From Niastella soli (GTDB lineage Bacteria; Bacteroidota; Bacteroidia; Chitinophagales; Chitinophagaceae): a DNA stretch of 64,000 nt. Shown here piece after piece: positions 50,961 to 60,564 of this stretch (position 1 is its first letter; each line of letters starts with the position of its first letter). The stretch covers positions 1,703,061-1,767,060 of the forward strand of contig NZ_JAGHKO010000001.1 in the NCBI RefSeq assembly GCF_017742245.1. The letters run 5' to 3'. Under the pieces are notes generated by a model. That model worked only from the letters and a program-made list of their open reading frames with translations, was not told the origin of the DNA and did no database searches. The position numbers and the translations under genes were made by a program.

Positions 50961-52511
50961 TTAATCGTTAACATCGGCATCTATGCGGTTGGAGATATAC
51001 ACGGCACCGATGAAAAAACATACAGCACCAATGATGATAGTATACCACAAACCCGATAATTTATCTGTTACATAAATAGTAGTGAGCAGGGTAGCAATAA
51101 AAGGTGTTAATCCGCCAAAGACGCCATTGCCAATATGATAGGGGAGTGACATGGAGGTGTACCGGATGCGGGTAGGGAACATTTCCACCAGGAAGGCGGC
51201 AATAGGTCCATACACCATGGTCACATAAAGAATGAGTACAAACATCCAGCCCACAATTTTGCGATAAGCCCAGGTGTTGAGCTTTTTTTCATTGTATACT
51301 GTGGCCGTCTTTGTAAGGGCAGCTTTGGCCGCATCGGTCCACAGCGTGTCCTGTTTTACTTCATGAAAAACGGCGCCATCTGTATAATGCACTTCCCAGG
51401 TGCGCAGGTGGAGAGAATCGGTTTTGCTTTTCGGCAGCAGGATCGTTTTTTCACCTAAAAATTTTCTATGTTCAGTCAACTCCGTTTTTCCGGTAGGCTG
51501 AGTTAGATCAATGAATTGTTTAAAAATATATTGATAGGAGCAGATGGCCACCAGCATACCGATCAACATGATCCATTTACGGCCAATTTTATCACTCCAG
51601 CCACCAAACACTACAAAGAAGGGGGTAGCGAATAAAATAGCCCAGAGGATAATAGTTCGGGATTGATCGAAATCGATATGGCAAACGGTTTCCAGAAAGC
51701 TTTGTGCATAAAACTGGCCGGTGTACCACACCACACCCTGGCCCATGGTAGCGCCAAACAACGCCAGTAACACCATTTTAAGATTGGCTTTATGGCCGAA
51801 ACTTTCTTTTAAAGGGTTAACAGATACCTTCCCTTCTGATTTCAGTTTGGCGAACAGCGGCGATTCGTTCATCCGTAAACGAATGTATATGGATACGATC
51901 ACCAGCAGAATAGATACCCAGAATGGAATACGCCATCCCCAGTCGTTAAAGCGTTTAATGGAGGTATCGAGATCGGGTGCAAGGTAGTGTCGGGTGATCA
52001 AAATTACCCCAAGAGAAATGAATAGACCCAGCGTGGCTGTCGTTTGGATCCAACTGGTATAATACCCACGCCGGTGCGGTGGGGCATGTTCGGCGACATA
52101 GGTAGCGGCGCCACCGTATTCGCCACCCAGGGCAAGCCCCTGTAATAAGCGTAGCAGTAACACCAGCAGCGGGGCAGCAAAACCGATAGTAGCATACCCG
52201 GGCACTAATCCAATGGCAAAGGTGGAACCGCCCATAAGGATCAGGGTCAGCAGGAAGGTGTATTTTCTACCAATCAGGTCGCCTAACCGGCCAAATACCA
52301 GGGCGCCAAATGGGCGAACAATAAAACCGGCGGCAAAGGTGGCCAGTGTTGAAAGCAGGGCGGCTGTTGGATTTGTTTTTGGAAAAAACTGATCGGCAAT
52401 AACTGTTGCCAGACTACCAAAGATGTAAAAGTCGTACCATTCAATTAAGGTGCCTACAGAGGAGGCAGCAATAACCTGCCAGATTTTTTTTGATTCTGTT
52501 GGTTGCGTCAT
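50961..52511 (-). CDS. MFS transporter, metabolite:proton symporter (ProP/KgtP) family
   Basis: 516 residues with about 12 membrane helices. The MFS motif between helices 2 and 3 reads G-R-L-G-D-L-I-G-R-K (about 78-87). SVGTLIEWYDFYIFG at the start and LLRLLQGLALGGEYGGAA are hallmarks of the metabolite:H+ symporter group. A soluble insert of about 75 residues (about 345-420, with WEVHYTDGAVFHEV) interrupts the second half, unusual for short MFS proteins. The substrate is probably a dicarboxylate, proline or betaine; not determined. Confidence 0.9.
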   Translation of the reverse strand: MTQPTESKKIWQVIAASSVGTLIEWYDFYIFGSLATVIADQFFPKTNPTAALLSTLATFAAGFIVRPFGALVFGRLGDLIGRKYTFLLTLILMGGSTFAIGLVPGYATIGFAAPLLVLLLRLLQGLALGGEYGGAATYVAEHAPPHRRGYYTSWIQTTATLGLFISLGVILITRHYLAPDLDTSIKRFNDWGWRIPFWVSILLVIVSIYIRLRMNESPLFAKLKSEGKVSVNPLKESFGHKANLKMVLLALFGATMGQGVVWYTGQFYAQSFLETVCHIDFDQSRTIILWAILFATPFFVVFGGWSDKIGRKWIMLIGMLVAICSYQYIFKQFIDLTQPTGKTELTEHRKFLGEKTILLPKSKTDSLHLRTWEVHYTDGAVFHEVKQDTLWTDAAKAALTKTATVYNEKKLNTWAYRKIVGWMFVLILYVTMVYGPIAAFLVEMFPTRIRYTSMSLPYHIGNGVFGGLTPFIATLLTTIYVTDKLSGLWYTIIIGAVCFFIGAVYISNRIDADVND

Positions 52512-52542
52512 ATGGGAAGCGGGTTCTTTAAGCTATAAATAT

Positions 52543-52814
52543 AAGGTACAAGGTTCAAGATACAAGACACAACTTAAAAACTACAAACGATTGTGTTAAG
52601 ATACTAACAAGTGTAAGGAGACGGTAGAAGGCAGACGGCAAACGGCAGAAGGCAGACAATAAAGGCAATGGGCAGTGGGTAAAATTATATTCGGCAATCG
52701 GCAATCCGCAATCCGCAATCCGCGTCGCGGCCCCCATATCAACTCTGTCAACCTTTTCAACCTTATCATTAATCTCAACGGTCGCGAGTCATGTCTGCCG
52801 TTTGCCATTTGCCG
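52543..52814. repeat. Cluster of four period-7 arrays between the MFS gene and acs
   Basis: The arrays are: AAGGTAC, AAGGTTC, AAGATAC, AAGACAC (52543-52570); GTAGAAG, GCAGACG, GCAAACG, GCAGAAG, GCAGACA (52624-52658); TCGGCAA twice, TCCGCAA twice, TCCGCGT (52691-52725); and TCTGCCG, TTTGCCA, TTTGCCG (52794-52814). The second and fourth are complementary to each other. The remainder up to 52998 has no gene. Confidence 0.8.
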
Positions 52815-52998
52815 TTTTTCGATTGTTGCGTTTTTCTTCGTGTGCTTTGTGTCTTCATTCAATGCATCTCTTCTTGCAAGCTTTCTACCTGATCCATTAT
52901 CATTAGAGCTAATGCTTTCTTCTTGTGCCTTGATTCTTGGCGCTTGCCTCTTTTATTCGTAATTTGACACCTTAATTTTAAAAGGGAAACAGATTGTT

Positions 52999-54915
52999 AT
53001 GTCATATCCTTATCAGATAAGAACAGCAGACCAATACAAAACTGCGTACGAAAAAAGTGTAAACGATCCCGAAGGCTTTTGGAGTGAGATCGCGTCATCA
53101 TTCCTCTGGCGTAAAAAATGGGATAAAGTACTGGAGTGGGATTTTAAAAAGCCTACCATAAAATGGTTTGCCGGTGGTAAACTCAATATCACCGAGAACT
53201 GTATCGATCGTCACCTCGACACTTTAGGCAATAAGCCTGCTATCATTTGGGAACCGAACGATCCGGAAGAACATCATCGGGTGTTAACTTATCGCGAACT
53301 GTACACCAAGGTTTGCCAGTTTGCCAATGTCTTAAAGAACAATGGCGTTAAAAAAGGCGACCGGGTATGTATTTATATGGGTATGGTGCCTGAGCTGGCC
53401 ATTGCTGTACTTGCCTGTGCACGCATTGGCGCCATCCACTCTGTGGTATTTGGTGGTTTTAGTGCACAAAGCATTGCCGACCGCCTGCAGGATGCTAAAG
53501 CTGAGTTTGTAATAACCTGCGATGGCGCTTTCCGCGGTAATAAAGAAATTCCGTTAAAAAGTGTGATTGACGATGCGCTGGTACAATGCTCCTTTGTAAA
53601 ACGGGTGATCGTGTTAACCCGGACCCGCACGCCGGTATCTATGATCAAAGGCCGCGATGTGTGGTGGGAAGATGAGATCAAACGGGTGGAAACACAAGGC
53701 AATCCTGAATGTGTGGCCGAAGAAATGGATGCGGAAGACATGCTGTTTATCTTATACACCTCCGGCTCAACCGGTAAACCAAAAGGAGTAGTACATACTG
53801 TTGGCGGTTATATGGTGTATACCAATTATAGTTTTGTAAATGTGTTCCAATACCAACCGGGCGATGTATATTTCTGTACTGCCGACATTGGCTGGATAAC
53901 CGGTCATAGTTATATTGTGTATGGCCCATTAAGTGCAGGTGGTACCTCGCTGATGTTTGAAGGCATACCTACCTGGCCCGACGCCGGCAGGTTCTGGCAA
54001 ATAGTAGATAAATACAAAGTAAATATATTGTATACGGCGCCCACTGCCATTCGCTCCCTGATGGGCTTTGGACTCGATCCGTTAAAAGACCGTAGCCTCG
54101 ACTCCCTGAAAGTACTTGGTACTGTAGGTGAGCCTATCAATGAAGAAGCATGGCATTGGTACGATGAGCATATCGGAAAAAAGAAATGCCCTATTGTTGA
54201 TACCTGGTGGCAAACAGAGACCGGTGGCATCCTTATTTCAAATTTGGCGGGTGTAACACCGGCCAAACCTGCTCACGCCACTTTGCCCTTACCAGGCGTA
54301 CAGCCAGTACTGGTAGATGAGAATGGAAAGGAAATCACCGGCAATTCAGTAAGCGGAAATCTTTGTATTAAATTCCCCTGGCCGGGTATGTTGCGTACTA
54401 CCTATGGCGATCATGAACGTTGCCGCCAGAATTATTTTGCTACATACGAAAACCTGTATTTTACCGGGGATGGTTGTTTACGCGATGAGGCAGGCAATTA
54501 TCGGATAACCGGCCGGGTTGATGATGTATTGAATGTGAGCGGTCACCGTATTGGTACGGCTGAAGTAGAGAATGCCATCAATATGCACGCTGGTGTGGTG
54601 GAAAGTGCGGTGGTAGGGTATCCACATGATATCAAAGGGCAGGGTATTTATGCCTTTGTAATATACCAGGGGGCGCATGGTGACGATGCAAGCCTGGCCC
54701 GTAAGGATATTACCCAAACCGTTTCCCGCATCATTGGCGCCATTGCAAAGCCTGATAAAATTCAATTTGTAAGCGGGCTGCCCAAAACAAGAAGCGGTAA
54801 GATCATGCGCCGCATCTTACGCAAGATTGCCGAAGGGGAACTGGATAAGCTGGGCGATACCTCTACGTTATTAGACCCGGCTGTAGTGGAAGAAATTGCC
54901 AAAGGCAAATTATAA
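52999..54915 (+). CDS. acs: Acetyl-CoA synthetase
   Basis: A 638-residue adenylate-forming enzyme that activates acetate to acetyl-CoA. The P-loop-like YTSGSTGKPKG is about residue 253-263. WWQTETGG is the acetate-pocket motif with Trp at the expected place, and the core motif is YFTGDG-x-x-x-D. The C-terminal acetylation site P595-K-T-R-S-G-K601 is intact, so activity may be controlled by lysine acetylation. The length is standard. A strong terminator follows. Confidence 0.97.
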   Translation: MSYPYQIRTADQYKTAYEKSVNDPEGFWSEIASSFLWRKKWDKVLEWDFKKPTIKWFAGGKLNITENCIDRHLDTLGNKPAIIWEPNDPEEHHRVLTYRELYTKVCQFANVLKNNGVKKGDRVCIYMGMVPELAIAVLACARIGAIHSVVFGGFSAQSIADRLQDAKAEFVITCDGAFRGNKEIPLKSVIDDALVQCSFVKRVIVLTRTRTPVSMIKGRDVWWEDEIKRVETQGNPECVAEEMDAEDMLFILYTSGSTGKPKGVVHTVGGYMVYTNYSFVNVFQYQPGDVYFCTADIGWITGHSYIVYGPLSAGGTSLMFEGIPTWPDAGRFWQIVDKYKVNILYTAPTAIRSLMGFGLDPLKDRSLDSLKVLGTVGEPINEEAWHWYDEHIGKKKCPIVDTWWQTETGGILISNLAGVTPAKPAHATLPLPGVQPVLVDENGKEITGNSVSGNLCIKFPWPGMLRTTYGDHERCRQNYFATYENLYFTGDGCLRDEAGNYRITGRVDDVLNVSGHRIGTAEVENAINMHAGVVESAVVGYPHDIKGQGIYAFVIYQGAHGDDASLARKDITQTVSRIIGAIAKPDKIQFVSGLPKTRSGKIMRRILRKIAEGELDKLGDTSTLLDPAVVEEIAKGKL

Positions 54916-54944
54916 AGCGATTAAAAAATAATTTAAATCTACAT

Positions 54945-54978
54945 AACTCCGTCTGCGCTTAGGCCAGACGGAGTTTTT
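54945..54978 (+). terminator. Rho-independent terminator after acs
   Basis: AACTCCGTCTG (54945-54955) pairs with CAGACGGAGTT (54965-54975), followed by TTT. The stem is 11 bp with a 9-base loop. Confidence 0.93.
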
Positions 54979-55068
54979 CGTTTTGGTATAAGTGATATTG
55001 ATATATGTAACTGGCCTGATATTAAAAAATACCACTTTAATACTATTGCGGCTGCCAAAAACCCAGGA

Positions 55069-55076
55069 TACTTTTG
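55069..55076 (+). promoter_or_regulatory. Candidate promoter for the FAS1-SusD gene
   Basis: A TACTTTTG -7 box with TATTG at 55044-55048 as a -33 element, 20 bp away: the best two-part match in the window. It predicts a leader of about 115 bases before the ATG at 55197. Apart from this and the acs terminator the 54916-55196 gap is empty. Confidence 0.6.
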
Positions 55077-55196
55077 CACAATATTGAGCGTTTCTGATAG
55101 GTCACGTGGTGGCTTACCTAAAGGGAGACGGGAATTTCTTAAAGTGCACAGTACATTTCTTAATCTGTTACCAAAAACCGACAATAATTCAAACCT

Positions 55197-57227
55197 ATGT
55201 TTAAAAATCAGCTCCTGGCACTATGCGCCCTGTTTATGCTGGCGCTATCCTGTACCAAAAAGGACAAGGGCGGGGACAACGAAACGCGACCGCTGAACCC
55301 TTCTGTTAAAGCAGTACAGGATTACCTTTCGCAAACAACAGATCTGAATTCATTTGGCACCTCATTTCAGGCGGCAACTTTTGCCGAAGCGGATGTGAGT
55401 AGTGGCCTTACCATATTTGCTCCTGTAAACAATGCTATTACCGCCTACGATCCCAATGCCCGGGTAGAGGCTGCTTCTTTAAGTGTTGATGAGGTAAAAG
55501 ACCATGTGGTAAAAGGGGTTATTAAAAAAAGCGACCTTACTAATGGCAAAAAACTGATTGCCATTAGTGGAAAGGAACTACTGGTAACTATTGAAGGGGA
55601 TAAGATCCTGATCAATGGAGTGCCTATCCTGAATATCAAGGAAGATGGCCTTCAGGTAATATGTTCCATTGCTGATGTGTTGTGTAAAAAGCCTGGTAAT
55701 ATTGAAGTAACTGTTATGGATGCCACACAATGGTCAAAAACTGATACCCTTGGAAAAGCAACGGGAGATGCAACCGTAACTTTATATAAAAGCCGCGATG
55801 ATTTTGCCAACAACGCTCAGCCTGCTTTCACTGGTAAAACAACTGCTACCGGTAAAATATCTTTTTCAAAAGTGGCGCCCGGTACATATTACCTGGTTGT
55901 AAAGAAAGATGATAAAGCAAATTATTGTGAGCCAGTTATTAGAAATGGGGTTCTTGTTGCGTATAAACCATTGGGTGTTTTTCAGACCGGAAGCCAGGTA
56001 AATGCAACGCCCAACCTGTATGGTACCTTATTAGGTGATTTTATTTTCCTGGATGCCAATGGGGATGGGAGGATTGATGCAAACGATAAAACTTTCATTC
56101 CTTTTGAAGTAACTGTAACCGGTAATAAAACTGCACAGGTTACTTCTTTCATAGGATATAAATTTAATCACCTGGCTGCACCGTTTGCCAGCAAAGCAGC
56201 CGCGCAGCAATTTTTGGATGATTTAAATACCGATATAGGTTTTTGGCATCAGCAGAAAACAATAATGGATGGTATTATGAGTGATGATGCAGATTGTAGT
56301 GGAATGGACAATTTTTGTAGCCTGGATAATTTTACCGACCCTCCTACTTCATTTGCTACCAGCTTATGGCAGGCTGCTTACCGGTATATAACCAGTTTGA
56401 ACAGAGTGATCATGAACGTTCCATTATTAAATTTACCAGCAGCTGAATCAGATAACCTGATTGGTCAGGCCAGGGGTTTACGCGGGTTTGTTTACTTACA
56501 ACTGGCAACTTATTATGGCGGAGTGCCATTAATAAGTGGTATACCAGATGACAACCAGGTACGCGCTTCCTTAACTGATAGCTACACATTTATAAAAAGC
56601 GATCTTACAGCGGCCATGAACGTTTTGCCCAGCCGTTTCACTGGTGCCGATCATCGCCGGATCAACGCAGATGCATGTAAGCTGTTGCTTGCCCGTGTTG
56701 CTATGGCGCAGGATGATTATGCCCGGGCAAAGCAATTATCCGGTGAATTGATGCAAAGCGGCAGGTATTCACTGGTAGCTGCAGATAATATTCTTATAAG
56801 CGACGAGAATACTGAGATCATCTGGAATATGGTAACGGGCTTTGTTGGAGCATACGCTCCTTATTTCAGTATCCAAAACAGCACTTTCTTTCCTGTAACG
56901 CGCTTTGCAGAAGTATTACTGATAAATGCAGAAGCACGCGTAAACATGGGCGAGCTGGATGCTACCAATGTAAACCTGTTGCTTAATCGCCGGGGGAAGC
57001 AATCGGTTACCTTTACAGATAATGCTCAGGCTAGAGATGCGGTACGGGATACATGGAAAAATGAATTGTATCGCGAAGGACAACGTTTTGCCAAATTGGT
57101 TAAGTGGAATAAAGCAACAGAGGTATTAGCTCCCAAGGGATATAACCCCACTAAAAATGCATTATGGCCAATTCCGCCATACATTCTTGACAATAACCCG
57201 AATGTAGTTCAGAACCCGGGTTACTAG
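55197..57227 (+). CDS. Lipoprotein fusing a fasciclin (FAS1) domain to a SusD-like region
   Basis: 676 residues. The lipoprotein signal has lipidated Cys19. Residues about 38-165 look like a FAS1 domain (SGLTIFAPVNNAITAYDP, VKDHVVKGVIKKSDLTNGKKL, ILINGVPILN). Next is a small beta domain (about 175-260, GKISFSKVAPGTYYLVVKK) and a calcium-type loop DANGDGRIDANDK (about 286-298). The C-terminal half (about 320-676) resembles SusD/RagB (RGLRGFVYLQLATYYGGVPLISG, RFAEVLLINAEARVNMG, LYREGQRFAKLVKWNKA). It would bind a polymer at the surface, but no SusC-type receptor gene is adjacent. Confidence 0.85.
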   Translation: MFKNQLLALCALFMLALSCTKKDKGGDNETRPLNPSVKAVQDYLSQTTDLNSFGTSFQAATFAEADVSSGLTIFAPVNNAITAYDPNARVEAASLSVDEVKDHVVKGVIKKSDLTNGKKLIAISGKELLVTIEGDKILINGVPILNIKEDGLQVICSIADVLCKKPGNIEVTVMDATQWSKTDTLGKATGDATVTLYKSRDDFANNAQPAFTGKTTATGKISFSKVAPGTYYLVVKKDDKANYCEPVIRNGVLVAYKPLGVFQTGSQVNATPNLYGTLLGDFIFLDANGDGRIDANDKTFIPFEVTVTGNKTAQVTSFIGYKFNHLAAPFASKAAAQQFLDDLNTDIGFWHQQKTIMDGIMSDDADCSGMDNFCSLDNFTDPPTSFATSLWQAAYRYITSLNRVIMNVPLLNLPAAESDNLIGQARGLRGFVYLQLATYYGGVPLISGIPDDNQVRASLTDSYTFIKSDLTAAMNVLPSRFTGADHRRINADACKLLLARVAMAQDDYARAKQLSGELMQSGRYSLVAADNILISDENTEIIWNMVTGFVGAYAPYFSIQNSTFFPVTRFAEVLLINAEARVNMGELDATNVNLLLNRRGKQSVTFTDNAQARDAVRDTWKNELYREGQRFAKLVKWNKATEVLAPKGYNPTKNALWPIPPYILDNNPNVVQNPGY

Positions 57228-57249
57228 TCCTGTTTGAATAAATACTACT

Positions 57250-57287
57250 ATCCACCAAAGGAATCATTCTTTTGGTGGATTTTTTTT
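57250..57287 (+). terminator. Rho-independent terminator after the FAS1-SusD gene
   Basis: ATCCACCAAA (57250-57259) pairs with TTTGGTGGAT (57271-57280), followed by seven Ts. It lies 23 bp past the stop and runs through a small open frame (57234-57488) that is therefore not called. Confidence 0.93.
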
Positions 57288-57691
57288 GCACTAAAAAATA
57301 TAGAGAAAGGAATTATAAGGCGGGTAATGAAAAAAGAAAACCCCACTGGCTGGAGTATGTGGGGTCTTCATAGAGACGGAAACATTGACCGTTTTCTAAA
57401 GCCAATGTCCTGTATGGATTGTTTTGTCTCACAATGTTATGTCCCGCCAAAGCGAGATAGTTGCATATGCAATATACGATCCAAATAGATAACTAGGTTG
57501 GGTTAACCCCCCTAATAGATATCAACATGACAATAAAGTAACCTGGAAAGTTGCTGCTGTCCTAAAAAAAGAAGATAAACCAGTAATAGTACTATGTCGG
57601 CTTCGTAAAAAGCCTTTAATGGGCGTACAGATATGCACCTGGCCACTGGGTGTTTACGAATTCACATCCATGTGGTATTTGATACACAAAA
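57288..57691. other. Gene-free stretch, possibly decayed sequence
   Basis: About 400 bp without a supported gene. From about 57493 to 57705 one plus-strand frame stays open for 70 codons without an ATG near its beginning (protein-like KVTWKVAAVLKKEDKPVIV). It ends inside the L,D-transpeptidase gene. A Cys-rich short frame (57327-57488) is also open. Neither resembles a known family. Confidence 0.4.
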
Positions 57692-58249
57692 TTATCGTTG
57701 AATGATCACCTTGGTGCCAATGTCCACAATCGCATCCAGCTCGTCAAGGTCCTCATTCTTTAATGCCACACAGCCATTGGTCCAGTTGGTAAAATCATCC
57801 ACCACCAGGTCGTCGTGTGGCCAGGTCCCATGTATAGCGATACCGCCACCAATTTTAGCGCTTTGCGGAATTATTCCTTTTGTTTTGCGTTCTTTGAATT
57901 TCGCATAGCTTTCTGCTGTAGGGTAATCCAGCATAAGCATCTTATGCCATTTCTGGTGGGGTCGTTTGGATAATATTTTAAAGGTGCCTTCGGGAGTACG
58001 GCGGTCGCCTTCTATGAGTTTGTCGGAAAGATCTTTATTGCCAAATACAACGGGATAGGTTGCATACCATCCTTCCGCGTCATACACCTTCAGTTCATAA
58101 TCAGATTTGTCAACAATTAAATACAGTTCACCCACGGGCTTCGATCTTAATAAATTCTTTTTAAAAACCCTTCTTTCAATGGTTTTAAAAGCTGCTAATC
58201 CGGAAACAGCAACAACAACAAGGCCTGCGATAAGCCATTTAGATTTCAT
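57692..58249 (-). CDS. L,D-transpeptidase (YkuD-type) protein
   Basis: 185 residues. An N-terminal membrane anchor (about 4-22) is followed by a YkuD domain (about 40-184): VDKSDYELKVYDAEGW, PEGTFKI, His140 in AIHGTWPH, and the catalytic Cys160 in NWTNGCVAL. The N-T-N-G-C block is close to the family's S-x-G-C. It may cross-link peptidoglycan or attach proteins to it. ATG at 58249 was chosen over a frame that adds a long hydrophobic N-terminus. No partner gene. Confidence 0.9.
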   Translation of the reverse strand: MKSKWLIAGLVVVAVSGLAAFKTIERRVFKKNLLRSKPVGELYLIVDKSDYELKVYDAEGWYATYPVVFGNKDLSDKLIEGDRRTPEGTFKILSKRPHQKWHKMLMLDYPTAESYAKFKERKTKGIIPQSAKIGGGIAIHGTWPHDDLVVDDFTNWTNGCVALKNEDLDELDAIVDIGTKVIIQR

Positions 58250-58463
58250 AAGTAACCTGGTTTTAAGCGTAAAGACCAAGCAAATGATTAATGGGTTTAA
58301 AACTAAATAATAATTTTTTCGCCAGCTAAGTGTGGATAAATGGATTACTTCACACTTCAAAACGATACTGACGTCCCATTTATTCTTTTTGAATGGTCTT
58401 TTAACAGAACTTTTTTGTGATTTTCAGATCGCAAAAATAAGGCCATTGAAAATCAAATAAAAA

Positions 58464-58496
58464 AAACGTCCCCCCGGCTCAGCCGGGGGAACGTTT
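58464..58496 (-). terminator. Rho-independent terminator after the barrel gene of the sigma operon
   Basis: CCCCCGGC (58471-58478) pairs with GCCGGGGG (58482-58489), extended by AAACGT and ACGTTT at the base. On the minus strand it is followed by TTTTTTATTTG. Confidence 0.9.
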
Positions 58497-58518
58497 GTTG
58501 ATCATGGCTATGTTAAAA

Positions 58519-59373
58519 TTACCAATTGCTTAATCGCAGACCGAAGTTGTAAGGGCGTTGATCGAGGCCTTTAGCGAACATACTTTCTGTGGCATACGAC
58601 CCGTATAATTTTACCGGGCCCAGGCCTAATTCAGCTATATATTGAAGTTTCCATTGGTGTAGGTCAAAATCGTCGTGATTTTTTTCTTTACCATCGATGT
58701 TGGTGATGGTCTTTTGCCGGCTCGAATACAGGTACCCGCCACTCATGCCTATACTAAATCCAAAACCCTGTTTAACGCGGTGTGGCGTGAAATTGAAGTT
58801 CAGCATAATGGGCAGGGTTACATAATCGGCGGCGAGTTTATTTTTTGAATAGTTCCGGTCCAGGTCCAACACTACCTGGGTAGGACTGGTATGATACAGG
58901 ATGGGTTCATTATAGCGGTAATTGTTCAATTCAATACCCAGACCGTATTTAAGGTTTATCGCGCCTTTGTAGATGTTTAGTTTTTGCATGAAGGGATAAA
59001 TGCTTACGTTCACTGATTTGCCGGCGCGTAATTTAAACTGATCTTTACCAAGACCGGGAGCGAACCCGTCGGGCCCTTGTATGGCGCTGCTCTTATAATC
59101 GGTTTGGTCGTTATAGTTGGCAAAACCAAGGTCAATGATCCACCAGTTGGTGCTTACCCGCGATGGTTTACTGCGTTTATAGGTTTTGGCCTGGTTGTTA
59201 TCACCTTCGTTATTCTTGTGCTTTTTAATAATGATCATGCCGCCTACGCGAATGGTGTCGTTTTCGTTTTCGGGCCTTGCTGTAGAATCGGTTGTGTTGG
59301 CCGTGGAATCTGTTTGGGCCAGGCCGGTTAAGCACATACTAATCCCAATCAGGAGTATAATTACCTGTTTCAT
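58519..59373 (-). CDS. Outer-membrane beta-barrel protein of an ECF sigma operon
   Basis: 284 residues with a signal peptide (about 1-19, ending GLAQ), then a Thr/Asn/Asp-rich stretch and a beta-barrel-like body. Aromatic strands include KLNIYKGAINLKYGLGIELNNYRYN and FGFSIGMSGGYLYSSRQK, and it ends in SNW. It resembles small OmpW/PorT-type barrels of Bacteroidota. It lies 30 bp after the anti-sigma-like gene and is the last member of the operon. A terminator follows. Confidence 0.8.
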   Translation of the reverse strand: MKQVIILLIGISMCLTGLAQTDSTANTTDSTARPENENDTIRVGGMIIIKKHKNNEGDNNQAKTYKRSKPSRVSTNWWIIDLGFANYNDQTDYKSSAIQGPDGFAPGLGKDQFKLRAGKSVNVSIYPFMQKLNIYKGAINLKYGLGIELNNYRYNEPILYHTSPTQVVLDLDRNYSKNKLAADYVTLPIMLNFNFTPHRVKQGFGFSIGMSGGYLYSSRQKTITNIDGKEKNHDDFDLHQWKLQYIAELGLGPVKLYGSYATESMFAKGLDQRPYNFGLRLSNW

Positions 59374-59403
59374 CTTTGCTGGTTTTAACTATTTTAATTT
59401 GAA

Positions 59404-60564
59404 TTATTGTAAGGCAAATTCAAGGTTGGCTATACGTATGCCTGCTTTGCCATTTTCATCGGGGCCAGTAACTTTGTCAACTACCCGCGATACTTTTCTA
59501 AAAAAACCTCTTAATGGTGTTTTATTCACCGTTGCTGTTATAGCTGATTGATCGGGTTCTTCAATGGGTGGAACGTATGCTGTATTGCTTGCTATTGAAT
59601 TACTGACCGTGTTTTTATAAGCTGTGCTTTTAACTTCTGGTTGCTCATTCTGATTTGTTACAACTACAGCAATCGACCGGGCGGATAAGAATTTTTCGTT
59701 GTAGCCTGCAGGAACATCTTCCGGTTGTTGCGTATTTACTTGTTGTACGTATGATGGTGGCTGAATGTTACTTTGTTTTGAAATATTTTTTGTAATGCTG
59801 GTTTTGGCAACGGCCTGATCAGCATGTACAGGCTGTGCAGCAACGCTGTTATCTTCATGCGGTGGAACCACCACAACATCAGCCTGTGATTGTGTATTGT
59901 TATTGCCAGCAGCTGGCTGTTGTGTTTTCTCTGTTGATCTTGTTTGTGGTAATACACCCGCGGTTTCTCTATTAGCAACAAAATGGGTTGAAAAATAGAA
60001 AACCATACTACCAATAGATAGTAAGGCAATAGCAGCTGCAGTAAAGCGCCACCAGGGGAATGCGATCACCCTGTTGTCTTCTTCTTCTGAACGGAACAGA
60101 TAGGCTTTGTCCGGGAAGCTGAGGGAGTTGTCGGGCACCAGCTTCACCTGTAGTATAAATTCAAAATCTGCCTGGTATTGAGGATGTTTATAAACAAACT
60201 GTTCTACTTTATCTTTTTCTTCATTTGTTAATTCATCATCACCGTATAAAACAAAGTATTCTTCACAGTTACTTTCATTAATGCCATCAACTGCTGTATT
60301 TCTGAATAAGCTTTCCTTTTGTTCAAATACAATACCTTCATCGGGTTGTAAAACCGATTGCTGCAACATCACCAGTTCCTCTTCCAGATCAGGATTTTGT
60401 TGAATAAACTGTTCCACTGCTTCGCGTTCAGCAGCCTTCAGCTCCTCATCCACATACATTACAAGGTAAGCTTCGTAGTTGTCGCGGGTAATCACAGTCA
60501 CCTGGCCACCACCGCTGCCGGAGTTGTAATCAGCTGTTCTTATATGGTAACAGTTAAATGACAT
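59404..60564 (-). CDS. Anti-sigma-like membrane protein with a duplicated N-terminal segment
   Basis: 386 residues. Two similar blocks, about 29-91 (NYEAYLVMYVDEELKAAERE to ESLFRN) and 99-158 (NCEEYFVLYGDDELTNEEKD to KAYLFRS), look like a tandem duplication of an anti-sigma-type helical domain. They lack the Zn-binding His-x3-Cys-x2-Cys. One transmembrane helix (174-191) is followed by a long Gln/Asn/Val-rich periplasmic region ending in a conserved-looking 40 residues. The start overlaps the sigma gene's stop by 11 bases. It probably holds the sigma factor at the membrane; inference. Confidence 0.8.
   Translation of the reverse strand: MSFNCYHIRTADYNSGSGGGQVTVITRDNYEAYLVMYVDEELKAAEREAVEQFIQQNPDLEEELVMLQQSVLQPDEGIVFEQKESLFRNTAVDGINESNCEEYFVLYGDDELTNEEKDKVEQFVYKHPQYQADFEFILQVKLVPDNSLSFPDKAYLFRSEEEDNRVIAFPWWRFTAAAIALLSIGSMVFYFSTHFVANRETAGVLPQTRSTEKTQQPAAGNNNTQSQADVVVVPPHEDNSVAAQPVHADQAVAKTSITKNISKQSNIQPPSYVQQVNTQQPEDVPAGYNEKFLSARSIAVVVTNQNEQPEVKSTAYKNTVSNSIASNTAYVPPIEEPDQSAITATVNKTPLRGFFRKVSRVVDKVTGPDENGKAGIRIANLEFALQ

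Noticed and set aside
57234-57488. 84-codon frame after the FAS1-SusD gene
   Set aside because: It begins with TTG before a strong terminator and runs through its stem; the Cys-rich end matches nothing known.
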